From Hyphomicrobiales bacterium (lineage in GTDB: Bacteria > Pseudomonadota > Alphaproteobacteria > Rhizobiales > Rhizobiaceae): DNA of 64,000 nucleotides. The notes beneath the pieces are model-generated. The model did not search any database and had not been told where the DNA came from. It was given only the letters and a program-made list of their open reading frames with translations. The DNA lies in the NCBI GenBank assembly GCA_021775415.1, contig JAJFHV010000010.1, positions 434,001 to 498,000 on the forward strand, read 5' to 3'. The translations under genes were made by a program, and so were the position numbers. The stretch's first letter is position 1. The number at the start of each line of letters is the position of its first letter. Shown piece after piece: positions 36,025 through 44,419 of this stretch.

Positions 36025-37392
36025 ATTCCATGCTTGGGCCGGGTCTTCAGTTGGGAAATTGTCTTGCGGCTGGAGCTGATCAGTCTGGATCACAGGTGGA
36101 ACATTGCCGCCGGAAACAACTATGAATCGACGCGGTGCATCTTCGCCATCGCCGATCATGGTGCCCGCTGCGATCTGATCAACAGCTGCACTCCAAGTTG
36201 ATGGTATTGCGCCGGACACGTCTTGATTCGTCACTGCCATGCAGAAAACACGGCCACGCTCTGGTGCGGAAATTTCCGGAAGCGAAATCGCTGCTTGTGT
36301 AAGCACGCCATAGCTGTGAGGCTCATTTGGATCAAAGCCTAACGGAGGCAAAAGCTTCACAGATTCAAGGCGGTGGTTTAAAACGCGGGTTGACTGATCA
36401 CCGAGTTGAACAGTTAGATCACCATGAAGCGAAAGCCCGGCCATCGCGGTCCCGTGCCCACCATGATCATGATCGTCGGTTCCCCATTCGGTATTGATCG
36501 CGTGCATATCGGCTGCAGCTAATGCCGGTTCAATCAAATTGTGCGCTCGGTTAACGCCAGTATCTAGTAAACATACAGCTGGCGTAGCCGATGTTGGCCA
36601 GGTGATCCGCTCTGCTAATTCCTCAGTCCATTCCGCTTGATCGCCTCTTACTTCGTCGATAAAAAATACTGGGTTGTCGCTAGCCCGGCGCAACTCATTG
36701 ATGTCGCCTGTCAGAAACAGCATCAATTCAATTGCAGCACGAGTTGCAAGCACAGGTATGACTACTGTTTCTGGAAAATATGACCGGCGGTCCCGTGCAG
36801 CAGCTCTGATAGCCAAGCGTTCGCAAGCCTGTTCTATTCGAGCTTCAGCCCCTGGTGGGCACCATACAGCCCACCACATTTGGTGTTGGGGATCGTCAGG
36901 CAACGCATTCGGATCATCGGTCCATACTGTTTCTAGACGAGCGCGTCTAAAAGTCTCTATGGGCCCAACTGTAGAATTCTTGGGTGCGTTACCACGTGAA
37001 GTAAGCGGGCCACTTGTGTAATCAGCGAGGATTTGCTGCAGAGCCGCTCGAGCGCTATCTGGAACATAAAGCGCTACGGTTCTGACATTGTTTTCATCGG
37101 CTTTAACGGCCCCAGGACGAATTCCTTCTCGTTTTCGCACAAGGATGTCCGGTGTCGTGCCCCGTTGCAATTCCACTTCTAGGTAGGTTCCCTCTGCAGT
37201 CGGCAAACGATCGTCGGACGGCCTTGATTCATCAGCTGCGGCGAGTGCAGCGTCCAATTCATTTTGCAGACGACGCCCATGTTCTTCCCGAATTCGTAAA
37301 GCACCATCTATCGCTGAGCCCGATCCCTGATAAGTGCCACTACTCCGAAAATTGGAAATATCTATGTGGGGGAGCGTAAATCGGGAAGCCAT
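35989..37392 (-). pseudogene. ietS: Subtilase (IetS-like), truncated by IS before catalytic serine
   Basis: 467 residues of an S8-family serine protease. The catalytic Asp is in AVCLLDTGVNRAHN (D277), His in DHGGHGTAMAGL (H313), and the oxyanion Asn in VVSGGNVPP (N430). The catalytic serine region (GTS-type motif) is missing: after residue 456 (PAQAWN) the sequence runs into the IS right terminal repeat, giving GIVTLTRWCQH and a stop. The first ~250 residues form a family-specific N-terminal region. The start codon follows the stop of the AAA+ gene directly, so they form one operon. Together they match the two-gene IetAS anti-phage system, but this copy cannot be catalytically active. Confidence 0.8.
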
Positions 37393-38397
37393 CTAGTCGG
37401 GATATTCTGTCTCTGAAAAAACTGTTCTCATTTCCGTACGTTCACGGAGTCTTAATAGCAGATCATCAGTTGAAATTGAATTCCGTTCATCCAGGATCGC
37501 AGTTTTCACAGCATCATCGGTGGCGCGCACGATTTCCGATTGGCTAAGGTTTTGTGCAGCGGCTATAACCTTCTTCCATCCGATACGCGGTGCTTTCATC
37601 GGTTTTAGATTTGCTTGGACAATTGCCTTAATCTGGTCAGATGATGGTGCGTCAAACTCTAGCACTTGGTCGTATCGGCGCAGCAATGCGCGATCAAGGA
37701 GAGATGGATGATTGGTCGAGCAAACAATTAGACTATCTGTTGCGTTGTCTTCCTCCATGAATTGAAGAAAAGAGTTTAAAACGCGCCGCATTTCTGCAAC
37801 ATCATTGGTTGCGATGCGTCGACCACCGACGGCATCAAATTCATCGAAAAGATAGACCCCTCGATGCTTGGCGCTTTCATCAAAAACAAGCCGTAGTTTT
37901 GCTGCTGTCTCACCCATGAAGCGGGTGATAAGAGTTTCCAGTCGAATAACAAACAGCGGTAACTTTAATTCTCCGGCTAGTGCCTCCGCGGACATGGTCT
38001 TCCCCGACCCCGGTGGCCCAACAAACAAAACTCGTCGGCTTGGTGTTTTTCCGTGCTCGCGCAACCATTCCCGCTTCCGTTGCTGGCGTAGAATATAGGA
38101 GATGCGGGACACCACTCTTTCATTTAGAACAACGTCTTTCAGTCGGAATCGCGGTTGGCGCATTTCCAAAAGGCCCTCGAGGTCTCCTCGTGGTTGCGCA
38201 AATGGGATCGCAACAGAAGCTCCAAACGATTTGTTTGCCCTTGCCTTGTCGACTTCCGCTCTAATTTCTTCAGCTGAGCGGCGATGTCCTTTTCGCGCTT
38301 CAGCAGCAGCGACTTGAATAGCGATTGAGAAAAAAGTTTCGTCATCACCCTCTGTTTTGCTCTTCAACATTGCCAATATTTGTTTTGTATTGGACAT
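37393..38397 (-). CDS. ietA: AAA+ ATPase (IetA-like)
   Basis: A 334-residue ATPase with ribosome binding site GGGAGG before ATG 38397. It has Walker A GPPGSGKT (127-134), Walker B VYLFDEFDA (181-189), sensor-1 Asn in CSTNHPSLLD (229), and Arg-finger candidates in LLRRYDQ (240-241). The first ~90 residues are helical and family-specific. Pairing with an S8 subtilase immediately downstream is the hallmark of IetAS defence operons, where the ATPase is thought to control the protease. The ATPase itself looks intact, while its partner is truncated. The neighbourhood (IS, recombinase, tRNA) fits a mobile defence island. Confidence 0.8.
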   Translation of the reverse strand: MSNTKQILAMLKSKTEGDDETFFSIAIQVAAAEARKGHRRSAEEIRAEVDKARANKSFGASVAIPFAQPRGDLEGLLEMRQPRFRLKDVVLNERVVSRISYILRQQRKREWLREHGKTPSRRVLFVGPPGSGKTMSAEALAGELKLPLFVIRLETLITRFMGETAAKLRLVFDESAKHRGVYLFDEFDAVGGRRIATNDVAEMRRVLNSFLQFMEEDNATDSLIVCSTNHPSLLDRALLRRYDQVLEFDAPSSDQIKAIVQANLKPMKAPRIGWKKVIAAAQNLSQSEIVRATDDAVKTAILDERNSISTDDLLLRLRERTEMRTVFSETEYPD

Positions 38398-38808
38398 TCA
38401 ACCTCCCTGTGGCCAGAATACATATCACTCTGCAGCAGTAATTTGGACGTTTAGAAAAGCAAACTATATCGGTGCAGTTCAAAAAGCAGCATCCCGAATC
38501 CCACTCTACTCATGAATTTCCTAAATTCCATCCATTTTTGGGCTGATGTGATGTTATCCCGGTTCATGCGATGCTTGTACGCCCCCCACTTTTTCCGGTT
38601 TCGGCTGTACCAATTTCAATTCTGAATAGCGGACATTGGTATTAGACGGAGCGAACGACCGCATTCCCCCCATAACAGCCATCATGGTTTTAGATTCAAC
38701 CTCTGCATAATCCATCATCGTCTAACCGGAATATTTATGGATCTTTCCACTGGACTTTACTGGCAAAGGAAGCGTTGCTTGGTCGTGCGATGAACCGGAG
38801 GCTGCGAG
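38398..38808. other. Intergenic region between ietA-like and recombinase modules
   Basis: About 410 bases with divergent genes on both sides. It holds a copy of the dispersed repeat near 38625-38639 (AATAGCGGACATTGG). The promoter for ietA on one strand and for the small gene at 38809 on the other should be here, but no clear consensus was found. Confidence 0.4.
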
Positions 38809-39048
38809 ATGGCAAAGATCAAACAGGATGAAAAAGCAAAACTGCTCAAGCAGATCGCGAAGGATCTGGAAGCGGTAACCAGACAGGCACATTCGGCAGC
38901 TAAAAGCGCATCCAATAATGTTAAAGTCGGACGCATGGATGATTGCCTTCAGGCAATGCTAGAGATTGAACCCAAGCTCTACGATGCGAAGAAACTGTTT
39001 GTTCTGGCAACCTATGTGAATGGCCTCGGCCAATATGGAAAGGAATAA
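38809..39048 (+). CDS. Small helical protein preceding recombinase triad
   Basis: A 79-residue protein with strong GGAGG site nine bases before ATG 38809. It is highly charged and helical (KQDEKAKLLKQIAKDLEAVT), with a single Cys in MDDCLQAMLEIEPKLYDAK. There is no signal or membrane segment. It lies 115 bases upstream of the DUF3489-DUF2924-recombinase operon on the same strand and could be co-transcribed. The family is not recognised. Confidence 0.6.
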   Translation: MAKIKQDEKAKLLKQIAKDLEAVTRQAHSAAKSASNNVKVGRMDDCLQAMLEIEPKLYDAKKLFVLATYVNGLGQYGKE

Positions 39049-39163
39049 CTGAAAAACACTTTTTCTTGCACGCAGGCAACTTCTCCTCACCCCGCCAACT
39101 GCGGGGTTGTGTCAGTGGCAGCGCCAAATTGGTGTGACTGCTGCAACACAACAGGAGAACTTG

Positions 39164-39448
39164 ATGTCCAAATCCAAACCAACTTCAAAGTCCAAACAGC
39201 CTACAAAACAAGATCGCATCATTACGCTTTTGAAGCGCCCAAAGGGTGCAACGCTTGCTGAACTTGGCAAGGCCAGCAATTGGAAAGAACACAGCCTTCG
39301 AGGCTTTATGTCCGGAACGCTGAAGAAACAACTAAAGCTCAATCTTGTCAGCAACAAAGACGACAAGGGCACTCGACGTTATCGCATTGCCGAACCCAGC
39401 ATTGATGAAGCCGTTACCGCTGCAGTTACAGCGGAGCAGGTGAAATGA
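39164..39448 (+). CDS. DUF3489 family protein
   Basis: 94 residues from ATG 39164 with AGGAG upstream; a longer in-frame start at 39107 lacks one. After a Lys/Ser-rich N-terminus, residues ~20-80 match DUF3489, which looks like a winged-helix fold (RIITLLKRPKGATLAELGKA, then WKEHSLRGFMSGTLKK). This suggests DNA binding. The stop overlaps the DUF2924 start (ATGA). The order DUF3489-DUF2924-recombinase is repeated in many alphaproteobacteria and implies a shared, still unclear function. Confidence 0.85.
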   Translation: MSKSKPTSKSKQPTKQDRIITLLKRPKGATLAELGKASNWKEHSLRGFMSGTLKKQLKLNLVSNKDDKGTRRYRIAEPSIDEAVTAAVTAEQVK

Positions 39449-39873
39449 CCACCTCAGCCTCCCTGAGCTCGGTTGAGCAAAAACTCCTGGCCATATCCGA
39501 GATGTCCAGAGAAGATCTCACCGCCACGTGGATCAAACTCTTCAAACATCGCCCGCCGAAGGGCGTAAAGCGGGGATTGCTCGAGCGGGCTGCTGCGTAC
39601 CGTTTGCAGACAAGACGATTTGGCAAACTTAAGCCAGAAACCCATAGAGCTCTGCTGGCAATTGCATCAGGGGATCATCACAAGCAAATGTCAACGCAAA
39701 CAGGACTTAAGCCAGGCACCCGCCTGGTGCGTGAATGGCATGGCAAACCGTATCAGGTGAATGTCACTGACAGTGGCTTTGAATGGGATGGGGATGAATA
39801 CTCTTCCCTCTCAGCGATTGCTAAGGCGATTACTGGAGCCAAATGGTCTGGTCCAAGGTTCTTCGGGTTATGA
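39445..39873 (+). CDS. DUF2924 family protein
   Basis: A 142-residue protein matching DUF2924. Residues ~20-60 hold the block LTATWIKLFKHRPPKGVKRG followed by LLERAAAYRLQ, and the C-terminal ~60 residues hold the block PGTRLVREWHGKPYQVNVTD and DEYSSLSAIAKAITGAKWSG. The second block resembles a small beta-rich domain that may bind nucleic acid. Function is unknown; the family is nearly always found upstream of a large serine recombinase, as here, with a four-base stop/start overlap. Confidence 0.87.
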   Translation: MTTSASLSSVEQKLLAISEMSREDLTATWIKLFKHRPPKGVKRGLLERAAAYRLQTRRFGKLKPETHRALLAIASGDHHKQMSTQTGLKPGTRLVREWHGKPYQVNVTDSGFEWDGDEYSSLSAIAKAITGAKWSGPRFFGL

Positions 39874-41564
39874 GTAGTTCCCCTCGCCTTCGCTGCGCCA
39901 TCTACACGCGTAAATCATCCGAAGAAGGTTTGGATCAGGACTTTAACTCACTGGATGCCCAGAGAGAGGCTTGTGAGGCTTACATCACTTCACAAGCCAG
40001 CCTCGGCTGGAAACTATCTCCTACACTCTATGATGATGGTGGCATTTCTGGCGGCACGATGGAGCGCCCCTCCCTCAAACAACTGCTGAGTGACATCAAA
40101 CAAGGCCTGGTGGATGTGGTGGTTGTTTACAAGATTGATCGCCTCACGCGATCACTGATGGACTTTGCAAAGATAGTTGATGTCTTCGACGACAAGGGCG
40201 TTTCCTTTGTCTCCGTTACCCAGCAGTTTAATACCACCACCTCAATGGGGAGGCTGACGCTCAATGTGCTTCTTTCCTTTGCCCAGTTTGAACGTGAGGT
40301 CACTGCAGAGCGTATTCGGGACAAGATTGCAGCCTCAAAGAAGAAAGGCATGTGGATGGGAGGAATTGTACCGATTGGCTACAAATCTGAAGACAAGAGG
40401 TTGGTAATCAACAAGGCCGAAGCCAAAACCGTCAATCATCTATTTGAACGCTATCTTGAGCTTGGATCGGTAAAGCAACTATCCGAAGAAGCGATAGCGA
40501 GCGGATTAGTAGGACGCACCTACAATCAGAAAAACGGCGAGATACGAAAGACCACACCGTTCGGCCGCGGCAATCTTTATCATCTTCTCTCCAATCCGGT
40601 TTACATCGGCAAGGTACGACATCAGGACAATGTCTATGATGGACAACATGAGGCGATCATAGATCAGGAACTATGGGATGCAGTCCAGGCTCGTATAGCA
40701 ACCAACACCAACGAGCGGTTCTCCAAAACCAACATCAAATCTGCATCCATTCTGACTGGCCTGATCTTTGATGAATCTGGTGATCGTCTCTCACCCGTCC
40801 ATGCCATGAAGAATGGTGTTCGATACCGCTATTACATCTCCAACCGCCTATCCAATCGTGGATCAGCAAAAACAGATGGATGGCGCTTGCCCGCAAAGGA
40901 ACTTGAACAACCAGTCCTCAGCATCCTGAATGAGCACCTTACCAACCCACTCAAGCTTGGTGAACTGATCAATCTGAAGAACCTGTCGGTCAATGAACAT
41001 CAATCGCTCTTTGCAGCCGCCAACAAGATATCAAGAGATCTAATCAAATCACCGATCGCCAAACAGAAACAAATCCTCGCATACTTTTTTCACCGCATTG
41101 AATTGAAACCAGGCAAGTTGGTCATCGATGTAGATGCGAACCGGCTACAAAATCTTCTGATCGATGACCAAACAGAACCTGCAAATCCCAACATCAAGCG
41201 GATCGAGATCGATCACCAACTTCGTAAACGTGGTGTTGAGGCCAAGCTGGTACTGGCAAACACAGAAGCACAAGAACCCAATCCCGATCATCATCTGATC
41301 ATACTGATTGCCAAGGCACATCTCTGGATCAGCAAACTTACTGATGGCACTGCATCTTCAATCGGTGATCTGGCAAATCAACTAAACGAAAACCAAAGCG
41401 AGATCAGCAGATTCCTACCACTCGCGTTCCTGGCACCCGACATCATCGAACACATTCTGGCAGGAACTCAGCCTGTTGATCTCACCATTCAAAAGCTTCG
41501 GGATACTTCCACATTGCCAGCCGCATGGAATGAGCAGCGAGAAATGCTCGGCTTTGCTGCCTGA
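39870..41564 (+). CDS. Large serine recombinase
   Basis: 564 residues from ATG 39870, which overlaps the DUF2924 stop (ATGA). The N-terminal resolvase domain (~1-150) has the catalytic serine in IYTRKSSEEG (S16) and the conserved Arg residues in YKIDRLTRSLMDFA. The Recombinase domain follows (~160-290, e.g. SKKKGMWMGGIVPIGY and HLLSNPVYIGKVRHQ). The zinc-ribbon position (LTGLIFDESGDRLSPVH) lacks the usual cysteines. The C-terminal ~100 residues look like a helix-turn-helix. It should recombine two attachment sites, but what it moves is not evident. A tRNA gene lies 200 bases downstream. Confidence 0.9.
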   Translation: MSSSPRLRCAIYTRKSSEEGLDQDFNSLDAQREACEAYITSQASLGWKLSPTLYDDGGISGGTMERPSLKQLLSDIKQGLVDVVVVYKIDRLTRSLMDFAKIVDVFDDKGVSFVSVTQQFNTTTSMGRLTLNVLLSFAQFEREVTAERIRDKIAASKKKGMWMGGIVPIGYKSEDKRLVINKAEAKTVNHLFERYLELGSVKQLSEEAIASGLVGRTYNQKNGEIRKTTPFGRGNLYHLLSNPVYIGKVRHQDNVYDGQHEAIIDQELWDAVQARIATNTNERFSKTNIKSASILTGLIFDESGDRLSPVHAMKNGVRYRYYISNRLSNRGSAKTDGWRLPAKELEQPVLSILNEHLTNPLKLGELINLKNLSVNEHQSLFAAANKISRDLIKSPIAKQKQILAYFFHRIELKPGKLVIDVDANRLQNLLIDDQTEPANPNIKRIEIDHQLRKRGVEAKLVLANTEAQEPNPDHHLIILIAKAHLWISKLTDGTASSIGDLANQLNENQSEISRFLPLAFLAPDIIEHILAGTQPVDLTIQKLRDTSTLPAAWNEQREMLGFAA

Positions 41565-41764
41565 ACACCCAAGTTCCCAAATGATCTAGCCCGCAAACGT
41601 CTGGTGGCCAAAAAGGCCCTCGGGAGACACTTGGCCAAATCAGCCCAAAACACCCGGAAATTAACGTCTCCACACCAGACCATCAGCCCAAGACCCGGCT
41701 AAACCCCCGGAATGTCGGACACTTTCCGAAGGCTTATCAAAACACCTGAAATGGCATGACTGAA

Positions 41765-41841
41765 TGGTGGGTCTGGAGGGACTTGAACCCCCAACCAAGC
41801 GGTTATGAGCCGCTGGCTCTAACCAGTTGAGCTACAGACCC
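41765..41841 (-). tRNA. tRNA with CAT anticodon (Ile2 or Met)
   Basis: On the minus strand a 77-base cloverleaf includes the encoded CCA end: acceptor GGGTCTG pairing CAGACCC, D-arm GCTC...GAGC, anticodon arm AGCGG-CTCATAA-CCGCT, T-arm GGGGGTTCAAGTCCCTC. The anticodon is CAT, and the G-C-rich acceptor with CTCATAA loop suggests the lysidine-modified Ile2 tRNA rather than elongator Met, but this needs profile scoring. Confidence 0.9.
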
Positions 41842-41968
41842 GGCGCGAGTTCCAATATCCTGTTTGCCTGTGGCTCACAAGTGCGGAATGTCGCTTTATG
41901 CACCGCGCCCCATTGCTTCCCCAATTGGGTGAGAAGTAACATGACGTAATTTCACCGGAGCGCTTTGC

Positions 41969-42733
41969 ATGCTTAATAATATTTCACGATTATTTCCCGG
42001 AAATTTTGCCATGGTTCATACGTTACGACCCTTGGTGCTACTACTTTCATTTTTAATGATACCAGCCGCAATGGCATCGGAGGAACGCGTTTCCACCATC
42101 AGTGTTTCTGGAACGGGAAGCGTCAATGTAGCGCCGGATTTGGCACTGATTTCATTTGGTGTTGTACGAGAGGCCAAGACCGCTCGTGAAGCGCTTACAG
42201 CCAACAACAGGGCCATGAGTGAGGTGTTGCAGGCGATGAAGGACATGGGCATTGCCGATAAGGACTTGCAAACTTCAAACTTCAACATTTCTCCACGATA
42301 CCATTATCCAGAGCGCAACTCTGACAACTCACAACCGCAACCCGTAATTACCGGCTATGTTGTGTCAAATGAGCTGGCAGTCCGGGTTCGGGATCTGTCA
42401 AAAACCGGTGAAATTCTCGACCTGGTTGTAACCCTTGGCGTTAATAGCGGCGGCAACATTCGATTCATGAACGACAAGCCTGAAGCGTTCCTCGAAAAAG
42501 CACGGGTTGCGGCGGTGAAGAATGCACTCAGTAAGGCAAACATCCTTGCAACAACTGCAGGTGTTGGCTTGGGGCGCATTCTCGAAATTTCTGAAAACGC
42601 CAATCAGCCGCGCCCTGTACCCATGGCCCATACCCGGATGGCAGCGCAGGAAGATGCCGGTAGTGTACCGGTTGCTTCTGGCGAAAATTCCTACTCAGTG
42701 CATGTGCAGATCAGTTGGGAAATCAGCCAGTAG
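41969..42733 (+). CDS. SIMPL-domain periplasmic protein (DUF541)
   Basis: A 254-residue protein. ATG 41969 has a GGAG upstream; an in-frame ATG at 42011 would place the signal peptide at the very start (MVHTLRPLVLLLSFLMIPAA). Residues ~40-250 match the SIMPL/DUF541 domain: ISVSGTGSVNVAPDLALISF, a KTAREALTANNRAMSEVLQAM helix, the TSNFNISPRYHY strand, and the final YSVHVQISWEI. Such proteins are periplasmic or outer-surface and have been linked to oxidative stress and signalling. It stands alone and ends at a bidirectional terminator. Confidence 0.85.
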   Translation: MLNNISRLFPGNFAMVHTLRPLVLLLSFLMIPAAMASEERVSTISVSGTGSVNVAPDLALISFGVVREAKTAREALTANNRAMSEVLQAMKDMGIADKDLQTSNFNISPRYHYPERNSDNSQPQPVITGYVVSNELAVRVRDLSKTGEILDLVVTLGVNSGGNIRFMNDKPEAFLEKARVAAVKNALSKANILATTAGVGLGRILEISENANQPRPVPMAHTRMAAQEDAGSVPVASGENSYSVHVQISWEISQ

Positions 42734-42767
42734 GCAGCATCAAGTTTCTGGGAGTTCCCGGAACAGA

Positions 42768-42798
42768 AAAAGCGCCCCAGGTGTTTTGGAGCGCTTTT
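42768..42798. terminator. Bidirectional terminator
   Basis: AAAAGCGCCCC (42768-42778) pairs with GGAGCGCTTTT (42788-42798) with one wobble and a nine-base loop. A-rich and T-rich ends on both strands fit use by both convergent genes. Confidence 0.8.
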
Positions 42799-42840
42799 CC
42801 TGCTTTGGTGGAGGCAGGTTTTAAATTCACAGTAGAAGTT

Positions 42841-43212
42841 TTACCGCAACCCGCGAGTTTTGATTACCGGGCAACGTTTGCCTTGGCGGGAAAACACAAC
42901 TTTTGCTCGGTGACCGTAGCTAAAGCCTTTGACCACGATCCGGTTCGGTCCAACGCGGGCGATGTGTGGGCGATTAACACCCATGTTCCAGGCCTTGTTC
43001 AATGCCCGGCGGGGTTTGCAAAATCCGCGTCTGTGTCCGCGGCCATGACGATGCGCGTGGCGGCGATGGCCAGATCCGATATATAAACCACCTCCATGAC
43101 CACCGATATGAACACCAATTGAAGTGGCGTTTGCTGCCGTGGTTGTGGCAAATGAAGCGCCGGATGCAATGATGCCGGCCGCAAGGATTGTTTTGATCGT
43201 ATTGTTAAACAT
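42841..43212 (-). CDS. Secreted Gly/His/Arg-rich small protein
   Basis: A 123-residue protein with strong GGAGAAAA ribosome binding site before ATG 43212. Signal peptide at residues ~1-29 (TILAAGIIASGASFATTTAA, then NA). The mature part has a Gly/His/Arg-rich segment (VHIGGHGGGLYIGSGHRRHA, residues ~34-53, then HRHGRGHRRG), followed by an RPRRALNKAW-type basic part with two cysteines. It could bind metal or surfaces. The C-terminal WNMGVNRPHIARVGPNRIVV motif recalls a family of small alphaproteobacterial periplasmic proteins. Function is unknown. Confidence 0.65.
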   Translation of the reverse strand: MFNNTIKTILAAGIIASGASFATTTAANATSIGVHIGGHGGGLYIGSGHRRHAHRHGRGHRRGFCKPRRALNKAWNMGVNRPHIARVGPNRIVVKGFSYGHRAKVVFSRQGKRCPVIKTRGLR

Positions 43213-43286
43213 CGTTTTCTCCTTTGTTGGAATGACAGGTGTCCGGGATTGAGGCGATCAGTCATTCGATGGAGACGACAATATGA

Positions 43287-43330
43287 AACCGCGCCTGAAC
43301 TGTGATGGAACATCCTGTTCAGGCGCGGTT
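43287..43330. repeat. 14-bp perfect inverted repeat (hairpin)
   Basis: AACCGCGCCTGAAC (43287-43300) and GTTCAGGCGCGGTT (43317-43330) flank a 16-base loop. It lies between the end of the Ldh-type gene and the start of the secreted Gly/His-rich gene, both on the minus strand. It may end transcription from the catabolic operon, although the T-run is on the plus-strand side. Confidence 0.6.
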
Positions 43331-43379
43331 CATAAATAGTTTTTGATTGTTAGTTCAAATACTTACGCGTTAAAATAAA

Positions 43380-44384
43380 TTAAATTGCAGCGATTTTTTC
43401 ATAAAGAGCATTTGGTATTTCAACGCCTGCGGCTGCGACGCTTGCCCGTTTCTGCCGGCGGCCATCACCCGGCAAACGGGTACCATCCTGTGTCAGGATT
43501 TGCTCAAACAGTTGCTCGGCTGCGTTAAACGGACCAGCGCCACCTGGGGCAATTGCAAGAATGAATTCACCACCACGTGGTGGTCCTCCATCATTGTTGT
43601 CTGTGGCAGCGGCTTCGAAACTCATTTGCTCACCAATCATGGCACCCGCCAGCAATTCAACCATCAGTGCAATCGAGGCACCCTTGTATCCACCAAACGG
43701 CAACAAGGCACCTTTCAGGATTTCATTTGGATCCGTGGTTGGATTTCCATCCGGCCCAATGCCAACACCTTCCGGCAGGGTATGGCCTTCCCGGGCTGCA
43801 ATCATCACCTCACCACGCGCCATTACGGCACTTGCCTGATCAAACACCATGGGCTCGGCACCCTCGCGAGGCCAGGCAAAAGCTACCGGGTTGGTGCCGT
43901 ATAGAGGTTTGGTGCCACCAGCCGGTGGGAGTGCCGGTTTAAAGGCTGTGCAGGCGATTGCCGCAACACCCTCGTGGGCGAGCAATTCGACCTCCTGCCA
44001 AAGGGCAGCAAAATGAAACGTGTTGGTCAGGGCACCGATCGCCACCCCCTGCTGTTTTGCCAAATCTGCCAACGGCTTTGCAAGATGTTGATGTGCGAGG
44101 GGTGCATATCCGCCATCACCGTCAACAGAAAGTACGGAAGGCCTGGAAACGGAAACCTTCGGTGAAGCCTTGCCGTTGACCTTGCCGCTATTCAGCGATG
44201 CCAGATATCCCGGCATGCGAAAGAGCCCATGACTATGAGCACCATGTCGCTCAGCCTGATAGATGCATTCGGCAACTGCAGATGCATTCTCGTCATTGCA
44301 CCCAGCTCGTTTTAGAGCTTCTTCCGCGAGGGGCTTAACTTCATCCAGTGCCAATTTGACGGTATCGTTGCCGGTCTTTTCCAT
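43380..44384 (-). CDS. Ldh-family (malate/L-lactate/ureidoglycolate-type) dehydrogenase
   Basis: 334 residues from ATG 44384; the ORF extends to 44444 but the usual family start is near this one. It belongs to the Ldh_2 family of NAD(P)-dependent oxidoreductases (also Delta1-piperideine-2-carboxylate reductase and others): ERHGAHSHGLFRMPGYLA near residue 45, a TNTFHFAALW region near 120, and GYKGASIALMVELLAGAM near 252. The last gene of the minus-strand catabolic operon, it may reduce a cyclic imine or 2-oxo acid. The exact substrate is unclear. Confidence 0.85.
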   Translation of the reverse strand: MEKTGNDTVKLALDEVKPLAEEALKRAGCNDENASAVAECIYQAERHGAHSHGLFRMPGYLASLNSGKVNGKASPKVSVSRPSVLSVDGDGGYAPLAHQHLAKPLADLAKQQGVAIGALTNTFHFAALWQEVELLAHEGVAAIACTAFKPALPPAGGTKPLYGTNPVAFAWPREGAEPMVFDQASAVMARGEVMIAAREGHTLPEGVGIGPDGNPTTDPNEILKGALLPFGGYKGASIALMVELLAGAMIGEQMSFEAAATDNNDGGPPRGGEFILAIAPGGAGPFNAAEQLFEQILTQDGTRLPGDGRRQKRASVAAAGVEIPNALYEKIAAI

Positions 44385-44419
44385 AAAATTCGTTCTTTCA
44401 ATTGTGGGGCCAGCGATTT

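Noticed and set aside
41765-41841. tRNA 3' end as an attachment site for the serine recombinase
   Set aside because: No direct repeat of the tRNA end was found elsewhere in the window, and large serine recombinases rarely use tRNAs.
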